Positions 51,383-62,307 of a stretch of 64,000 nucleotides of DNA are shown in pieces. This stretch comes from CAISKJ01 sp046351555 (GTDB taxonomy: Bacteria; Myxococcota_A; Polyangia; Polyangiales; Ga0077539): assembly GCA_046351555.1 (NCBI GenBank), contig JAXLYI010000042.1, forward strand, positions 1 to 64,000, written 5' to 3'. Both the position numbers and the translations under genes were made by a program. Below the pieces are notes generated by a model. It had not been told where the DNA came from, searched no databases, and saw nothing but the letters and a program-made list of their open reading frames with translations. Each line of letters opens with the position of its first letter. Position 1 is the first letter of the stretch.

Positions 51383-51858
51383 GCGAGCGCCCCTTCCGCG
51401 TGCTCGGTCTCCAGCAGATCGCGGTGGGCGGCGCGGACAAGTCCCGCCTGCGCCGCTTCTGGGTCGAGACGCTCGGCCTCGCGCTCCACGGCAACTACCG
51501 CAGCGAGCGGGAGAACGTCGACGAGGACATCGCATCCCTCGGCCGCGGCGCCGCCCGCGTCGAGGTCGACCTGATGGAGCCCGTCGACCCGGCGAAGAGC
51601 CCGAAGGTGCACGAGCCCGCGCTCAACCACGTGGGCCTCTGGGTCGACGACCTCCCCGCCGCCGTCGCCTGGCTCACCGCGCAGGGCGTCCGCTTCGCGC
51701 CGGGCGGCATCCGCCGGGGCGCCTCCGGGCACGACGTCGCCTTCGTCCACCCGAAGGGCAACGCCGAGGCGCCGCTCTCGGGCGAAGGCGTGCTCGTCGA
51801 GCTCGTGCAGGCGCCCCCCGCCGTCGTCGCCGCCTTCGCCGCCCTCCCCGCGGATTGA
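51379..51858 (+). CDS. VOC-superfamily protein, methylmalonyl-CoA-epimerase-like
   Basis: A 159-residue two-module glyoxalase/bleomycin-resistance fold protein from GTG 51379, coupled to map by overlap. Module 1: LQQIAVGGADKSRLRRFWVETLGL. Module 2: LNHVGLWVDDLPAAVAWLTAQ, then GHDVAFVHPKG and VLVELVQAP, which resembles methylmalonyl-CoA epimerase. Candidate metal ligands are Gln/His in the first strands and Glu in VELV. Lactoylglutathione lyase or another VOC enzyme cannot be excluded. Confidence 0.78.
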   Translation: MSERPFRVLGLQQIAVGGADKSRLRRFWVETLGLALHGNYRSERENVDEDIASLGRGAARVEVDLMEPVDPAKSPKVHEPALNHVGLWVDDLPAAVAWLTAQGVRFAPGGIRRGASGHDVAFVHPKGNAEAPLSGEGVLVELVQAPPAVVAAFAALPAD

Positions 51859-51941
51859 ACGCTCCGCCCCCCGCGGGTCGTATAAAGTCCGGCGCGCGGC
51901 GCACCGCCCCAACACGCCGCCCCGAAGGAGTGGAAGCACCC

Positions 51942-52481
51942 GTGACGACCCGCCCGTTCGACCGCCGCCGCTGCCTCGCCCTCGGCCTCGCGGCCGCCCT
52001 CGCCGCCGGCTGCACCATCAGCGTCGAGCAGCCGCAGATCCAGGTGCAGACCATGGAGTTCACCGGGGTCGGCAACCAGGGCCTCACCTTCCGCGTGACC
52101 TTCATCGCCTACAACTCCAACACCTTCAACCTCCGGCTGCGCGACCTCAACGCGCGGCTCATCCTCGAGGGCAACGACGCGGGCTCGTCGGTCACCGTGC
52201 TCGGCGCCGAGCTCCCGACCGGCCGCTGGGTCCCCGTCACCGCCGACGTCTCCGTCCCGTGGTCGGGCGCGCCGCAGTACCTCCTCGCCGCCGCCGCCAA
52301 CCCCACCGTCAACTACACCCTCGACGGCCACGTCACTGTCGAGCACTACCTCTCCATCCGCGCGCCGTTCCAGACCAGCGGCACGATGCCGCGCTCCGTC
52401 CTCCTCGGCGGCGCCACCAACACCGTCAACTCGGTGATCAACTCGGTGCTCCCGGGCTTCGGCGGCGTCCAGGTCCAGTAG
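51942..52481 (+). CDS. LEA14-like (WHy domain) lipoprotein
   Basis: A 179-residue lipoprotein starting at GTG 51942 with AAGGAG 11 nt upstream. After RRRCLALGLAAALAAGC, residues 30-179 form a beta-sandwich of the LEA type 2/WHy kind: FTGVGNQGLTFRVTFIAYNSN, LRLRDLNARLILEGN, and a C-terminal helix. It may stabilise or bind envelope proteins. It follows the VOC gene by 83 nt. Confidence 0.75.
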   Translation: MTTRPFDRRRCLALGLAAALAAGCTISVEQPQIQVQTMEFTGVGNQGLTFRVTFIAYNSNTFNLRLRDLNARLILEGNDAGSSVTVLGAELPTGRWVPVTADVSVPWSGAPQYLLAAAANPTVNYTLDGHVTVEHYLSIRAPFQTSGTMPRSVLLGGATNTVNSVINSVLPGFGGVQVQ

Positions 52482-52634
52482 CGAACCCCCTGCGCCTCGC
52501 GGCTCCGCGCGCTCCCTCCGTTGAGAGAGCACGTGCGGGTCACGAACGATTTCCTCTCGTCATTTCCGGCGCGCGCCCGAAATCAAGCCCGAATTCACCG
52601 ACTGAACGGCGGCTCACCCGGAAATAACCGGGGG

Positions 52635-52663
52635 TTGTGCCGAGCGGCAAGCTGGGCCATAGT
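52635..52663 (+). promoter_or_regulatory. Probable sigma-70 promoter of the putative cysteine peptidase gene
   Basis: TTGTGC (52635-52640), a 17-bp spacer and CATAGT (52658-52663). The leader to ATG 52728 would be about 58 nt and carries AGGTGAC as Shine-Dalgarno. The 246-bp intergenic region is otherwise featureless apart from a CCCGG/CCGGG mini-hairpin. Confidence 0.45.
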
Positions 52664-52727
52664 CGCGACCCTTGCGCTTGACCCTGAGGTGAACGGCAAC
52701 GGTCTCACGCCCCCGCAGAGAGGTGAC

Positions 52728-53822
52728 ATGACGCAAGACAACCCGAGGCCCTCGCTCTCCCCGTCGCAGTCGTCCTGGATGGGGGGCGCGGTCTTCGTTA
52801 CCGGCGCGGCGCTGTTCGGCGCGGCCCTGGCGATCACGTCGGCGCCCTCGGGTCAGTCGATGCTCCGTCGCAGCGAGCGCGCCCTCTCCTACGCGATTCA
52901 ATACGTCCCGCGCGCTGCGGGCATGGCCTCGGGCTTCGCCGCGCCGCCGAAGTCCCACGCCCCCGCCGCCGTCGCGCCCGCCGCCACCGCCCCCGCGCGC
53001 CGCCAGCGCTCGGTGTGGGACCGCCCGATCGGCGAGGTGTGGGCCGGCCACAACGCCTGGTCGCCCGCGGTCGAGCAGGAGTACGGGCGCTTCGTCACCG
53101 CGATCGGCCGGGGCTTCGCGTCGCGCCGCTGCTACCGCCTCGACGACTGCCTGCTCAACCCGGCGGTCAACCCGCTCCACGCGGCCGGCGACGTGCGCCT
53201 CGGGCTCCACCCCGACTGCGCCGACCTCGCCTACACGCTCCGCGCGTACTTCGCCTTCAAGCGCGACCTGCCCTTCGGCTGGGTGCGCGCGATGGGCGGC
53301 GACGGCGGCGACCCCCGCTACCTCATGTACGGGACGCCCGTCGCGTGGTCGCAGTGGACGCGCTTCGCCACGCCGCGCGAGGTGTTCACCGAGCTTCCCA
53401 ACCACGTTCACTCGGGGATGTTCCGGCTGTCGGCGAAGGTGGAGGAGGGCGACACGTACGCCGTCCGCATCGACCGCGCCGCGGTGCGCCCGGGCTCCAA
53501 CTTCTACGACACCGACGGGCACGTGCTCGTCGTGTACGACGTCGACGCGGCGGGCGACGTGTACCTCGTCGACGGCCACCCCGACGGCTCCATCACCCAC
53601 AAGCGGATGAACCAGACGTACATCGCCGGCACCGCGCGCTGGGGCGGCGGCTTCCGCAACTGGCGGCCCCAGTACGTCGACAACGGCGTGGTGCTCCGCG
53701 CCCGCAACGCCGACCTCGCCGACCACGACCCGCGCATGCAGTACGACCGCGCCAACTACGTCGTCAACGGCGTCGCTGTCCGCTACGACGAGTGGGTGCG
53801 CAGCCGCCTCGCCTCACGCTGA
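52728..53822 (+). CDS. Putative membrane-anchored cysteine peptidase / transglutaminase-like protein
   Basis: A 364-residue protein with one membrane helix (about 18-37), a Pro/Ala linker (to about 95), and a soluble domain. Cys164 lies at the start of a helix (HPDCADLAYTLRAYFAFK), His265 in TDGHVLVVYDV and Asp282 in YLVDGHPDG. This Cys-His-Asp order and the helix-then-strands layout suggest a papain/transglutaminase-type fold, but I cannot name the family. AGGTGAC precedes ATG 52728. The gene's end overlaps the convergent PARG gene by 9 bp. Confidence 0.65.
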   Translation: MTQDNPRPSLSPSQSSWMGGAVFVTGAALFGAALAITSAPSGQSMLRRSERALSYAIQYVPRAAGMASGFAAPPKSHAPAAVAPAATAPARRQRSVWDRPIGEVWAGHNAWSPAVEQEYGRFVTAIGRGFASRRCYRLDDCLLNPAVNPLHAAGDVRLGLHPDCADLAYTLRAYFAFKRDLPFGWVRAMGGDGGDPRYLMYGTPVAWSQWTRFATPREVFTELPNHVHSGMFRLSAKVEEGDTYAVRIDRAAVRPGSNFYDTDGHVLVVYDVDAAGDVYLVDGHPDGSITHKRMNQTYIAGTARWGGGFRNWRPQYVDNGVVLRARNADLADHDPRMQYDRANYVVNGVAVRYDEWVRSRLASR

Positions 53823-55064
53823 GCCCAACACCCGCGCGTAGAGCGCCTCGCCCCCGCCCGCGCCCGCCGCGGCCCGCAGCCGCCCCCACAGCGCGCCCGC
53901 CGTCTTCACCTGCGCCCGCGCCTTCGCCGCGAAGTCCGCGAGCGCCCCGACGCGCGCGTCGCCGAAGGTGAAGTACCGCACCGCGCGGCCCTCGGCGGAT
54001 GCCGCGATCCACTGGACGATCGCCTTGAGCATCGGGTCGCCGAGGAAGGCCCCGCAACCCCAGTTGCCCGTGGCCACCGGGAGCATCCGCGCGTCGCGCG
54101 CCCACCCCGCCCGCGCCTTCCCCAGCTCGCGCAGCATCGCCTCCTCGGTGAACTGCCTCGCCGGGTCGGCGCGCCGGTAGTCCACCGCGTCGATCGCCGC
54201 GAACTCCACGTCCACCGTCCCGTCGGCCGCCCGCGGCGTCGGGTCGCGGAACCCTCCGCCGTACGCGAGTTCGAAGGCGTAGCCCTTCACCGCCGCGAAG
54301 CGCTCGGCCCCGCGCATCACGATCGCCTCGTCGGCGAGCATCTTCGGCGACACGATCATCGCCGCGAGGTGCTCGGGCGCGACCGCGAACCGGATCTCCT
54401 CCTGCACGCACCCGCCGCGCAGCACGCCGCCGCCAAGGTAGGCGTTGGCGAAGTCCGCCTGGCGGTGCCCGACCGCGTCCTCGATGGTGCCCGCTTCGTC
54501 CACGGTGAGCGGCGTGAGCGGCGAGGCGTCGCCGAGCCACTCCATCGCGGTCGGCGCCGGCGCCTCGACGCGCTCGACTTCGAAGCGCCCCTTCGGCGCG
54601 CGCTCCGCGATACGGTCGAAGTACTCCAGCACGCACCGGAGCTTCGCGCGCTCCTGGGATTGGTCGCTCGAGAGCAGGCGGTGGAAGTCGAGGCCGTTCC
54701 ACCCCGTCCCCGGTTGCGGGAGCGTGCCGAGGAGCATGTGGGCGACCCAGCCCGCGACCGCCGAGCGCGCGAGCGAGGTCTTCGCCGCGACGCCCTGCGC
54801 GTGGAGCGGGAGCTCGGGGGGGTTGGCGCCGTGCACCAGCGTCTGCGCGTGGCGGAGAACCGACGGGACGACCCGCTCGAAGAGCTTCACGGAGAGCCCC
54901 GGCTCCTCGGCCGTGAGCGCGCGCAGGGCGGTGAGCGGGACGGCGTCGCCCGACACCCTCTGCCGCAGCCGGGCGAACTCATCGATGGCGGTGGGGCGCT
55001 CGGCGAGGGCTTCGCGGAGGGCGAGGCAGCGCGCGGGCGAGAAGGGGCGGTAGCGGTCGGTCAT
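53814..55064 (-). CDS. Canonical eukaryotic-type poly(ADP-ribose) glycohydrolase (PARG)
   Basis: A 416-residue protein. It has the full PARG signature: GGG (211-213) followed eight residues later by QEE (Gln221, Glu222, Glu223; the second Glu is catalytic in known PARGs), in YLGGGVLRGGCVQEEIRFAV. Downstream blocks also match animal PARG: VMRGAERFAAVKGYAF, TGNWGCGAFLGDPMLKAI and VRYFTFGDARVG. The N-terminal helical region (about 40-170, including LLSSDQSQERAKLRCVLEYF) is also of PARG type. It hydrolyses ADP-ribose polymers. It lies 20 nt after the coiled-coil gene stop. Confidence 0.92.
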   Translation of the reverse strand: MTDRYRPFSPARCLALREALAERPTAIDEFARLRQRVSGDAVPLTALRALTAEEPGLSVKLFERVVPSVLRHAQTLVHGANPPELPLHAQGVAAKTSLARSAVAGWVAHMLLGTLPQPGTGWNGLDFHRLLSSDQSQERAKLRCVLEYFDRIAERAPKGRFEVERVEAPAPTAMEWLGDASPLTPLTVDEAGTIEDAVGHRQADFANAYLGGGVLRGGCVQEEIRFAVAPEHLAAMIVSPKMLADEAIVMRGAERFAAVKGYAFELAYGGGFRDPTPRAADGTVDVEFAAIDAVDYRRADPARQFTEEAMLRELGKARAGWARDARMLPVATGNWGCGAFLGDPMLKAIVQWIAASAEGRAVRYFTFGDARVGALADFAAKARAQVKTAGALWGRLRAAAGAGGGEALYARVLGSA

Positions 55065-55069
55065 GCGGC

Positions 55070-55075
55070 AGGGTA
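55070..55075 (-). promoter_or_regulatory. -10-like box (TACCCT) before the PARG gene
   Basis: On the minus strand TACCCT ends 5 nt before ATG 55064 and lies between the coiled-coil gene stop and the PARG start. PARG could therefore have its own leaderless transcript as well as read-through. Confidence 0.3.
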
Positions 55076-55084
55076 CCGCAAGGG

Positions 55085-56941
55085 TCAGTCGGCGGCGACG
55101 AGCCGGCAGCGCTGGAGGAGCGGCTCGCGCAACGACCAGAGCACGTCGGCGATCTCCTCGGGGAGCCCGTCGGCGAGGAGCGAGAGGGCCTCCTCCACGT
55201 CGGTGAGCTCGGGGGCGCGGCGGCCGGCGCGCGCCGCCACCATCCACGCGAGCTGCTCCACCGCGCGCGTCATCGCCTCGGCCACGAACTGCGTCACCGC
55301 CTGCCCCCGCGCGGCGCCCTCGAGCTCCTCGCGGGTGCGCTTCAGCTCCTGCGCGGCGGCGGCGTACTTTCGGGCGTAGCGGTCGCGGGCGGCGGCCGCG
55401 TCTTCGGCCGCGCGCTCGGCGGCCTGGAGGCGCCCCATCGCGTCGGCGGCGTACTCCCCGAGGGCCTCGCGGGCCGCGTCGAGGTCGCGCTCGAGGTCGG
55501 CCACCCGCGCGTCGCCCCCGTCGCGCGCGTCGCGCAGCAGCGACAGCTCCCCCTCCAGCGCCTCGCGCTGCGCCTCCAGCGCCTCGGCGAAGTGACGGCG
55601 CGCCGCCTCCTCCGCGGCCCGCTGTGCGGCGCGGGTCTCCTCGAGCTCCTCGCGGAGGTCGCGGAGCGTGGCGGCGTGGCGCGCGTCCTTGCCGGCGAGC
55701 ACGTCGACCACGCCGGTCTGCACGTCGTCGCGCTCGGCGAGGGCCTGCGCGAGCTCGGCCTCCTTCGCCGCGAGGCGGGCCTCGAGCGCGCCCTTCTCCG
55801 CCGCGAGGCGCCGCGCGTTCGCGTCGGCCTCGGTGTAGAGCTCGGTGAGGGCCCGCATGTCCTTGCTGCGGCCCTCGCCGCCCGACACCCGGAGCGCCTT
55901 GAGCTCGGCCTCGTAGTTGGCCGCGAGGCTCTGCCGCTCGGCGTCGTGCGCCTTGCGGAGCGCGTCGATCTCGCGCCCGAACGACTCCTTCAGCTCGCGC
56001 CCGATCGACTCGGCCACGGCCTCGGCCGTCTCCAGCCGCGCGCGCGCCGCGGCGAGCTCCCCGTCGGCCCAGCCGCGCGCCTGCTCCACCTGGGCGACGC
56101 GGGCGCGGGCCTCGGCGAGCGTCTCCTCCAGCGCGGCGCGGGCGGCGTCGGCCTCGGCGAGCTCCTCGGCGTGGGCGTCCTCGGCGGCGCGCAGCGCGAT
56201 GGCGTGGGCCTCGCGCGCGGCGTCGTAGCGGGCGGCGCCGTCGGTCAGCGCGCACTCGAGCTCGGCGCGCAGTCTCTCCACCGCGGCGGCGCCCTCCGCG
56301 CGGACGCGGGCGAGCTCGCCGGCGTGGGCCTCGGCGAGGCGCTGGCGCTCCTGGGCAGCGGCCTGCCACGCGGCGCGGAGCTCGGTGATCTGCTGGCGCG
56401 CGGCGTCGAGCTCGCGGGTGCACGCCTCCAGCGCCTGGCGCCACTCGTGGACGGCGTGGTCGGCCTGGACCACCACCTGCGCCGCGCGCTCGCCGTCGCG
56501 GCGGGCGCCGTCGAGGGCCGCGGAGAGCGCGGTCCGCTCGCGCTCGATCGCCTGGAAGGCACCGTCCCGGCTTCGCAGGCGTTGCTCGAGCTCGCCCCGC
56601 TCGCGGCGGAGGCGCTCGGCGGTCTCCTGCGCCTCCTTGAGCTGCTTCGCGTGCCCGACCGTGAAGGTCTTGAGCGTGAGGATCTCCTGGTCCTTGCGGG
56701 CGAGCGCGTCGCGCAGGAGCTTGAGGCGGCGGGTGACGTTATCGCCCCCGGCGAGCGCGCCGTCGAGCTCGCGCTGGGCGCGGGCGGCCGACTCGAGCTC
56801 GCGGCGCAGGCGGGTCACCTCCGAGGCCAGCTCGTCGCGCTGGCGGGCCACCGATTGGGCCGCCGAGAGCGCCGTGCGGAGCTCCTTCTCGGGGACGAAG
56901 GCGGGCAGGTCGTTGTGCGTCTCCTGGGCGACAATCTCCAC
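55085..56941 (-). CDS. Long coiled-coil protein, 618 aa
   Basis: Residues 25-540 are almost continuous heptad coiled coil rich in Ala, Glu, Arg and Leu (for example LRRELESAARAQRELDGAL). The C-terminal about 75 residues are globular and helical (TRAVEQLAWMVAARAG, LTDVEEALSLLADG). There is no signal peptide or membrane helix, so it is cytoplasmic. Myxobacteria carry many such filament or scaffold proteins, and I cannot name a specific homologue. It is probably in one operon with PARG. Confidence 0.82.
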   Translation of the reverse strand: MEIVAQETHNDLPAFVPEKELRTALSAAQSVARQRDELASEVTRLRRELESAARAQRELDGALAGGDNVTRRLKLLRDALARKDQEILTLKTFTVGHAKQLKEAQETAERLRRERGELEQRLRSRDGAFQAIERERTALSAALDGARRDGERAAQVVVQADHAVHEWRQALEACTRELDAARQQITELRAAWQAAAQERQRLAEAHAGELARVRAEGAAAVERLRAELECALTDGAARYDAAREAHAIALRAAEDAHAEELAEADAARAALEETLAEARARVAQVEQARGWADGELAAARARLETAEAVAESIGRELKESFGREIDALRKAHDAERQSLAANYEAELKALRVSGGEGRSKDMRALTELYTEADANARRLAAEKGALEARLAAKEAELAQALAERDDVQTGVVDVLAGKDARHAATLRDLREELEETRAAQRAAEEAARRHFAEALEAQREALEGELSLLRDARDGGDARVADLERDLDAAREALGEYAADAMGRLQAAERAAEDAAAARDRYARKYAAAAQELKRTREELEGAARGQAVTQFVAEAMTRAVEQLAWMVAARAGRRAPELTDVEEALSLLADGLPEEIADVLWSLREPLLQRCRLVAAD

Positions 56942-57034
56942 GGCGCGGAACTCCTCTGTTGGGAGCGACGCATAGCGGCCGCGGCGGAGCCGGGTCCACT
57001 TTCGCGCAGGGCGCCGGGAAGTTGACGGGATGCC

Positions 57035-59725
<2,691 letters not shown>

Positions 59726-59856
59726 GGCGCGCGATTCTGCGACAGGTATGCCGCGCGCGGCGAAGGAAAGCGCGCGGCTCCGTCGACGGCCCCGGGCGCA
59801 CGCAACGGCCGCACGAGGGGCGCGCGGCGGCCCAACGGTGCGCCGCTCCGCCGGGC

Positions 59857-60020
59857 GGGGATTCCTGGGGATCGGGGCGACGGGAGATGACGCCCGTGCG
59901 CTCGCACGCGACGGCTTCGCCGCTCGTCGCTGGCAGCCTCGAGGTTGCAAATCGCACGCGGCAAACCGCCGGGCGTGAGCCCGCGGTCGTCATTTCCCGT
60001 CGCCCCAATCCTCGAATCCC
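59857..60020. repeat. Imperfect inverted repeat of about 38-bp arms
   Basis: The left arm (59857-59895, ggggattcctggggatcggg and onward) is nearly the reverse complement of the right arm (about 59983-60020, ending cccaatcctcgaatccc), with a handful of mismatches. The spacer is about 87 bp. It adjoins the perfect inverted repeat that follows, so the two may be one composite element. Confidence 0.7.
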
Positions 60021-60037
60021 AGCGCGGTTCTGGGATT
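60015..60037. terminator. Hairpin followed by T-run
   Basis: AATCCCAG (60015-60022) pairs perfectly with CTGGGATT (60030-60037) around the loop CGCGGTT, and TT follows. It resembles a weak intrinsic terminator but overlaps the repeat elements, so it may simply be part of them. Confidence 0.4.
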
Positions 60038-60353
60038 TTGTCTCGTGGCGTGGTCGCGCTCGCCTCCATCCCCGCTCGCCGAGCCTCGCGCGTTTCCCCT
60101 TCCTCCGCCGCAGGAAGCGGCAGAGGAAGGGCGCTGTTTCGTCTCAGACGCTCCGCTCTCGCGCGCTCCGGGCAGCGCGTACCCCGAACGTCGACGAATC
60201 CGAGCCCGCGCGTGCTGGAGATGTTCTAGGGGCCCTTCCTCTGCCGCTTCCTGCGGCGGAGGAAGGGGAAACGCGCGAGGCTCGGCGAGCGGGGATGGAG
60301 GCGAGCGCGACCACGCCACGAGACAAAACCTACTCCGAACCCCAGCGCGGTTC
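60018..60353. repeat. 13-bp direct repeat flanking the inverted-repeat element
   Basis: CCCAGCGCGGTTC occurs at 60018-60030 and again at 60341-60353, 5 bp and 12 bp outside the 97-bp inverted-repeat arms. It could be a target-site duplication or simply part of the repeat family. Confidence 0.55.
60036..60328. repeat. Perfect 97-bp inverted repeat, dispersed hairpin repeat copies 2 and 3
   Basis: The left arm 60036-60132 is the exact reverse complement of the right arm 60232-60328, with a 99-bp spacer (60133-60231). The right arm begins with a hairpin (gcccttcctctgccgcttcc and its complement ggcggaggaaggg) followed by cgcgaggctcggcgagcggg, the same order as the copy at 114-214. An open frame crosses the spacer but shows no homology. 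Confidence 0.9.
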
Positions 60354-60395
60354 GTCGCCCTTGACAGGGCGCGGCGTCTTTCCGAAGACAGGCGC

Positions 60396-61085
60396 ATGGC
60401 CACGCTCTCTCTCGCGCAGATCGACGAGGCGCAGCTCGCGGCGCTCGCGGCGCTCACGGGCCCGGTGGACGACGCCGCGCTCTGGGACGCGCTCGAAGCC
60501 ACGCCCGTGCCGCCGCGGCGCGCGCAGGAGCTCGACGTGGTGCTCGGGTGGCTCCGCGGCTTCGACGCCGTCACGGCCAACGAGTCGACGCTCTGGGCGC
60601 GCGCGATCTACCCGATGCTCGTGCTCGCGGAGGAGGAGCGCGTCCGCGCCTGGTCGCAGGTGGCGGTGCGCGCGGCGCTCGGCGACGTGGAGCTCGCCGG
60701 GGTGATCGACGGCGTCCTGGCGCGCGAGGGCGTCGCCGGGGGGCAGGCGACGACGCCCTTCCTCCTGGTGGTGGAGACGAAGCGGGGCATCGACGCGACC
60801 GACCCGCGGCCCCAGCTCCTCGCGGCGCTGCTCGCGTCCGTCGAGGCCGAGCGCGCGCGCAGCGGGGTCGCCGGGCCCGTCGAGCGCTTCGGGTGCTTCA
60901 CCGTCGGCGACACGTGGAAGTTCGTCCGCGTGGTGGCGACGCGAACCGAGGGGGCGCCGGGGCGGGCGATGGCGGTGAGCTGGTCGCGCGCCTTCAGCGA
61001 ACGCCTGGAGTCCGCCGCGGTGCTCGCGGTGCTTCACGGCGTCGTCGCCCGCGAGATCGCACACGAGCGCGGCGCGTCGGCGTAG
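60396..61085 (+). CDS. PD-(D/E)XK nuclease-like hypothetical protein, second copy
   Basis: A 229-residue protein with an N-terminal helical extension (1-60), then ESTLWARAIYPMLVLAEEERVRAW, VALGDVELAGVIDGVL-type sequence carrying the Asp, PFLLVVETKRG as the E-x-K strand, and PRPQLLAALLASVEAE with a conserved Gln helix. It shares this order with the protein at 11109-11711. TTGACA lies 36 nt upstream. No partner gene suggests a restriction system. Confidence 0.65.
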   Translation: MATLSLAQIDEAQLAALAALTGPVDDAALWDALEATPVPPRRAQELDVVLGWLRGFDAVTANESTLWARAIYPMLVLAEEERVRAWSQVAVRAALGDVELAGVIDGVLAREGVAGGQATTPFLLVVETKRGIDATDPRPQLLAALLASVEAERARSGVAGPVERFGCFTVGDTWKFVRVVATRTEGAPGRAMAVSWSRAFSERLESAAVLAVLHGVVAREIAHERGASA

Positions 61086-61092
61086 CGCGGCG

Positions 61093-62298
61093 CTACGGGG
61101 CGTAGAGCGCGAGTCGGCGCACGGGGTCGGCAGGGCCGCGGTCGAAGCTCCGCCACGTCATAAGGAAACGCTCGCGGTGCGGCGAGGCGGTGAGCGCGAG
61201 GTCGACGGGCCGCTCGCCGATGAGCTTGAAGTGGGCGAGGCGGTGGCCGGGTCCGCGCATCGACTCGCGGCGGGTGAGGTTCGCCACGCCGGGCGGTGAC
61301 TGGGTGAAGGTGACGATGGCGCCGTCTCGGCCCCAGCATGCGCCGCCATCGAACAGCCCGCCGTCCCCAACGGCGCGGCCGTCCGAGAGGGTGATGGCCT
61401 CGGCCCGCGTGTCGCCGACGCGGGCGCAGAGCGCGAGCGTCTGGTACCGGCCACCCCGCACCCGGCGCGCGCCGAGGAGGAAGCGGTCGCGCTGGGGGTG
61501 GAGGTCGAACGAGCCCGCGAGCGGGGAGCCGGTGGCGAGCGCCGGGGCGCAGTGGAAGAAGCCGTCGCGCTCGACGAGCATGGCGGCGAGCTCGTCCCCC
61601 TCCGCGGCCTCGCCCGACAGGAGCACGCGGGACGGCGAGACCCACCCGAGGACGCGCGCGTTCCCGCTGGTGAACGGCGTCGGCGTCGACGGCGGCGCGT
61701 GGGGCGCGGCGAACCACAGGGAGGCGTTCCAGAGCGAGCGGGAGTGCTGGTGGAGGGCGGCGACCACCCGCCCGTCGGGGCTCAGCGTGCAGTCGATCGA
61801 GGTGACCCGCGCGTGGCGGGGCACCTCGACGTGCGGGTGGGCGAGCGTGACGGTTGTGACGTCGTCGTCCCCCGCCGCGCCCACCAGGAAGGCCCGCGGC
61901 GCGTCGCCCGCCCGCGCGAGGGTCGTCGCGCGGATCAACACGACGCGCCCGTCCGCCGAGGCCTGGACGCTCGTGGTGAGCCCATCGCGCGGCACGGTGA
62001 CGGCGCCGAGCCCGCCCCCATCGGGGACGGCATGACGCGACGCGACGATCTTGTCCCGCTCGCCGCGGACGACGCGGAGCGTCTCCTCGTCACACCATGA
62101 CAGCGCGAGGAAGTCCTGGCCCCTGAGCTCGCACACCGTCCGCAGCGACGGCAACTCGGTGACGTGCACCGCGCGCTGGTCGGGCCCCTCGACCCACGCG
62201 AAGTAACGCTCCGACGGCGAGAAGGCCCACACCCCCACCGCGGGCGTGAGCGCGTGCACGCGGTAGTCGACCTTCACCCACGGGCAGTACTCGCTCAC
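61093..62298 (-). CDS. Hypothetical beta-propeller-like protein
   Basis: A 401-residue protein from GTG 62298. It has repeated strand pairs such as GVWAFSPSERYFAWVEG, QASADGRVVLIRATT, DCTLSPDGRVVAALHQ and FDLHPQRDRFLLGARR, spaced as in WD40/TolB-like propeller blades. No signal peptide, so cytoplasmic. The end converges on the PD-(D/E)XK-like gene (7 nt apart). Function unknown. Confidence 0.75.
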   Translation of the reverse strand: MSEYCPWVKVDYRVHALTPAVGVWAFSPSERYFAWVEGPDQRAVHVTELPSLRTVCELRGQDFLALSWCDEETLRVVRGERDKIVASRHAVPDGGGLGAVTVPRDGLTTSVQASADGRVVLIRATTLARAGDAPRAFLVGAAGDDDVTTVTLAHPHVEVPRHARVTSIDCTLSPDGRVVAALHQHSRSLWNASLWFAAPHAPPSTPTPFTSGNARVLGWVSPSRVLLSGEAAEGDELAAMLVERDGFFHCAPALATGSPLAGSFDLHPQRDRFLLGARRVRGGRYQTLALCARVGDTRAEAITLSDGRAVGDGGLFDGGACWGRDGAIVTFTQSPPGVANLTRRESMRGPGHRLAHFKLIGERPVDLALTASPHRERFLMTWRSFDRGPADPVRRLALYAP

Positions 62299-62307
62299 GG
62301 CGCCGCC

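Larger units (their letters stand above)
59726..60395. other. Gene-free, repeat-rich intergenic stretch (670 bp)
   Basis: No supported gene lies here. It holds an imperfect inverted repeat (59857-60020), a small hairpin, a perfect 97-bp inverted repeat and a flanking 13-bp direct repeat, each listed separately. It may act as a terminator/insulator region between ppdK and the gene at 60396, or as a remnant or active mobile repeat. Confidence 0.8.

Noticed and set aside
60015..60353. CRISPR array or insertion sequence
   Set aside because: Repeats are two long inverted arms, not regularly spaced short direct repeats, and no transposase or cas gene is present. A non-autonomous element remains possible.
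59726..60395. Possible small gene in the inverted-repeat region
   Set aside because: Reading frames there are produced by the repeats, change with the arm orientation and show no domain or ribosome-binding site.
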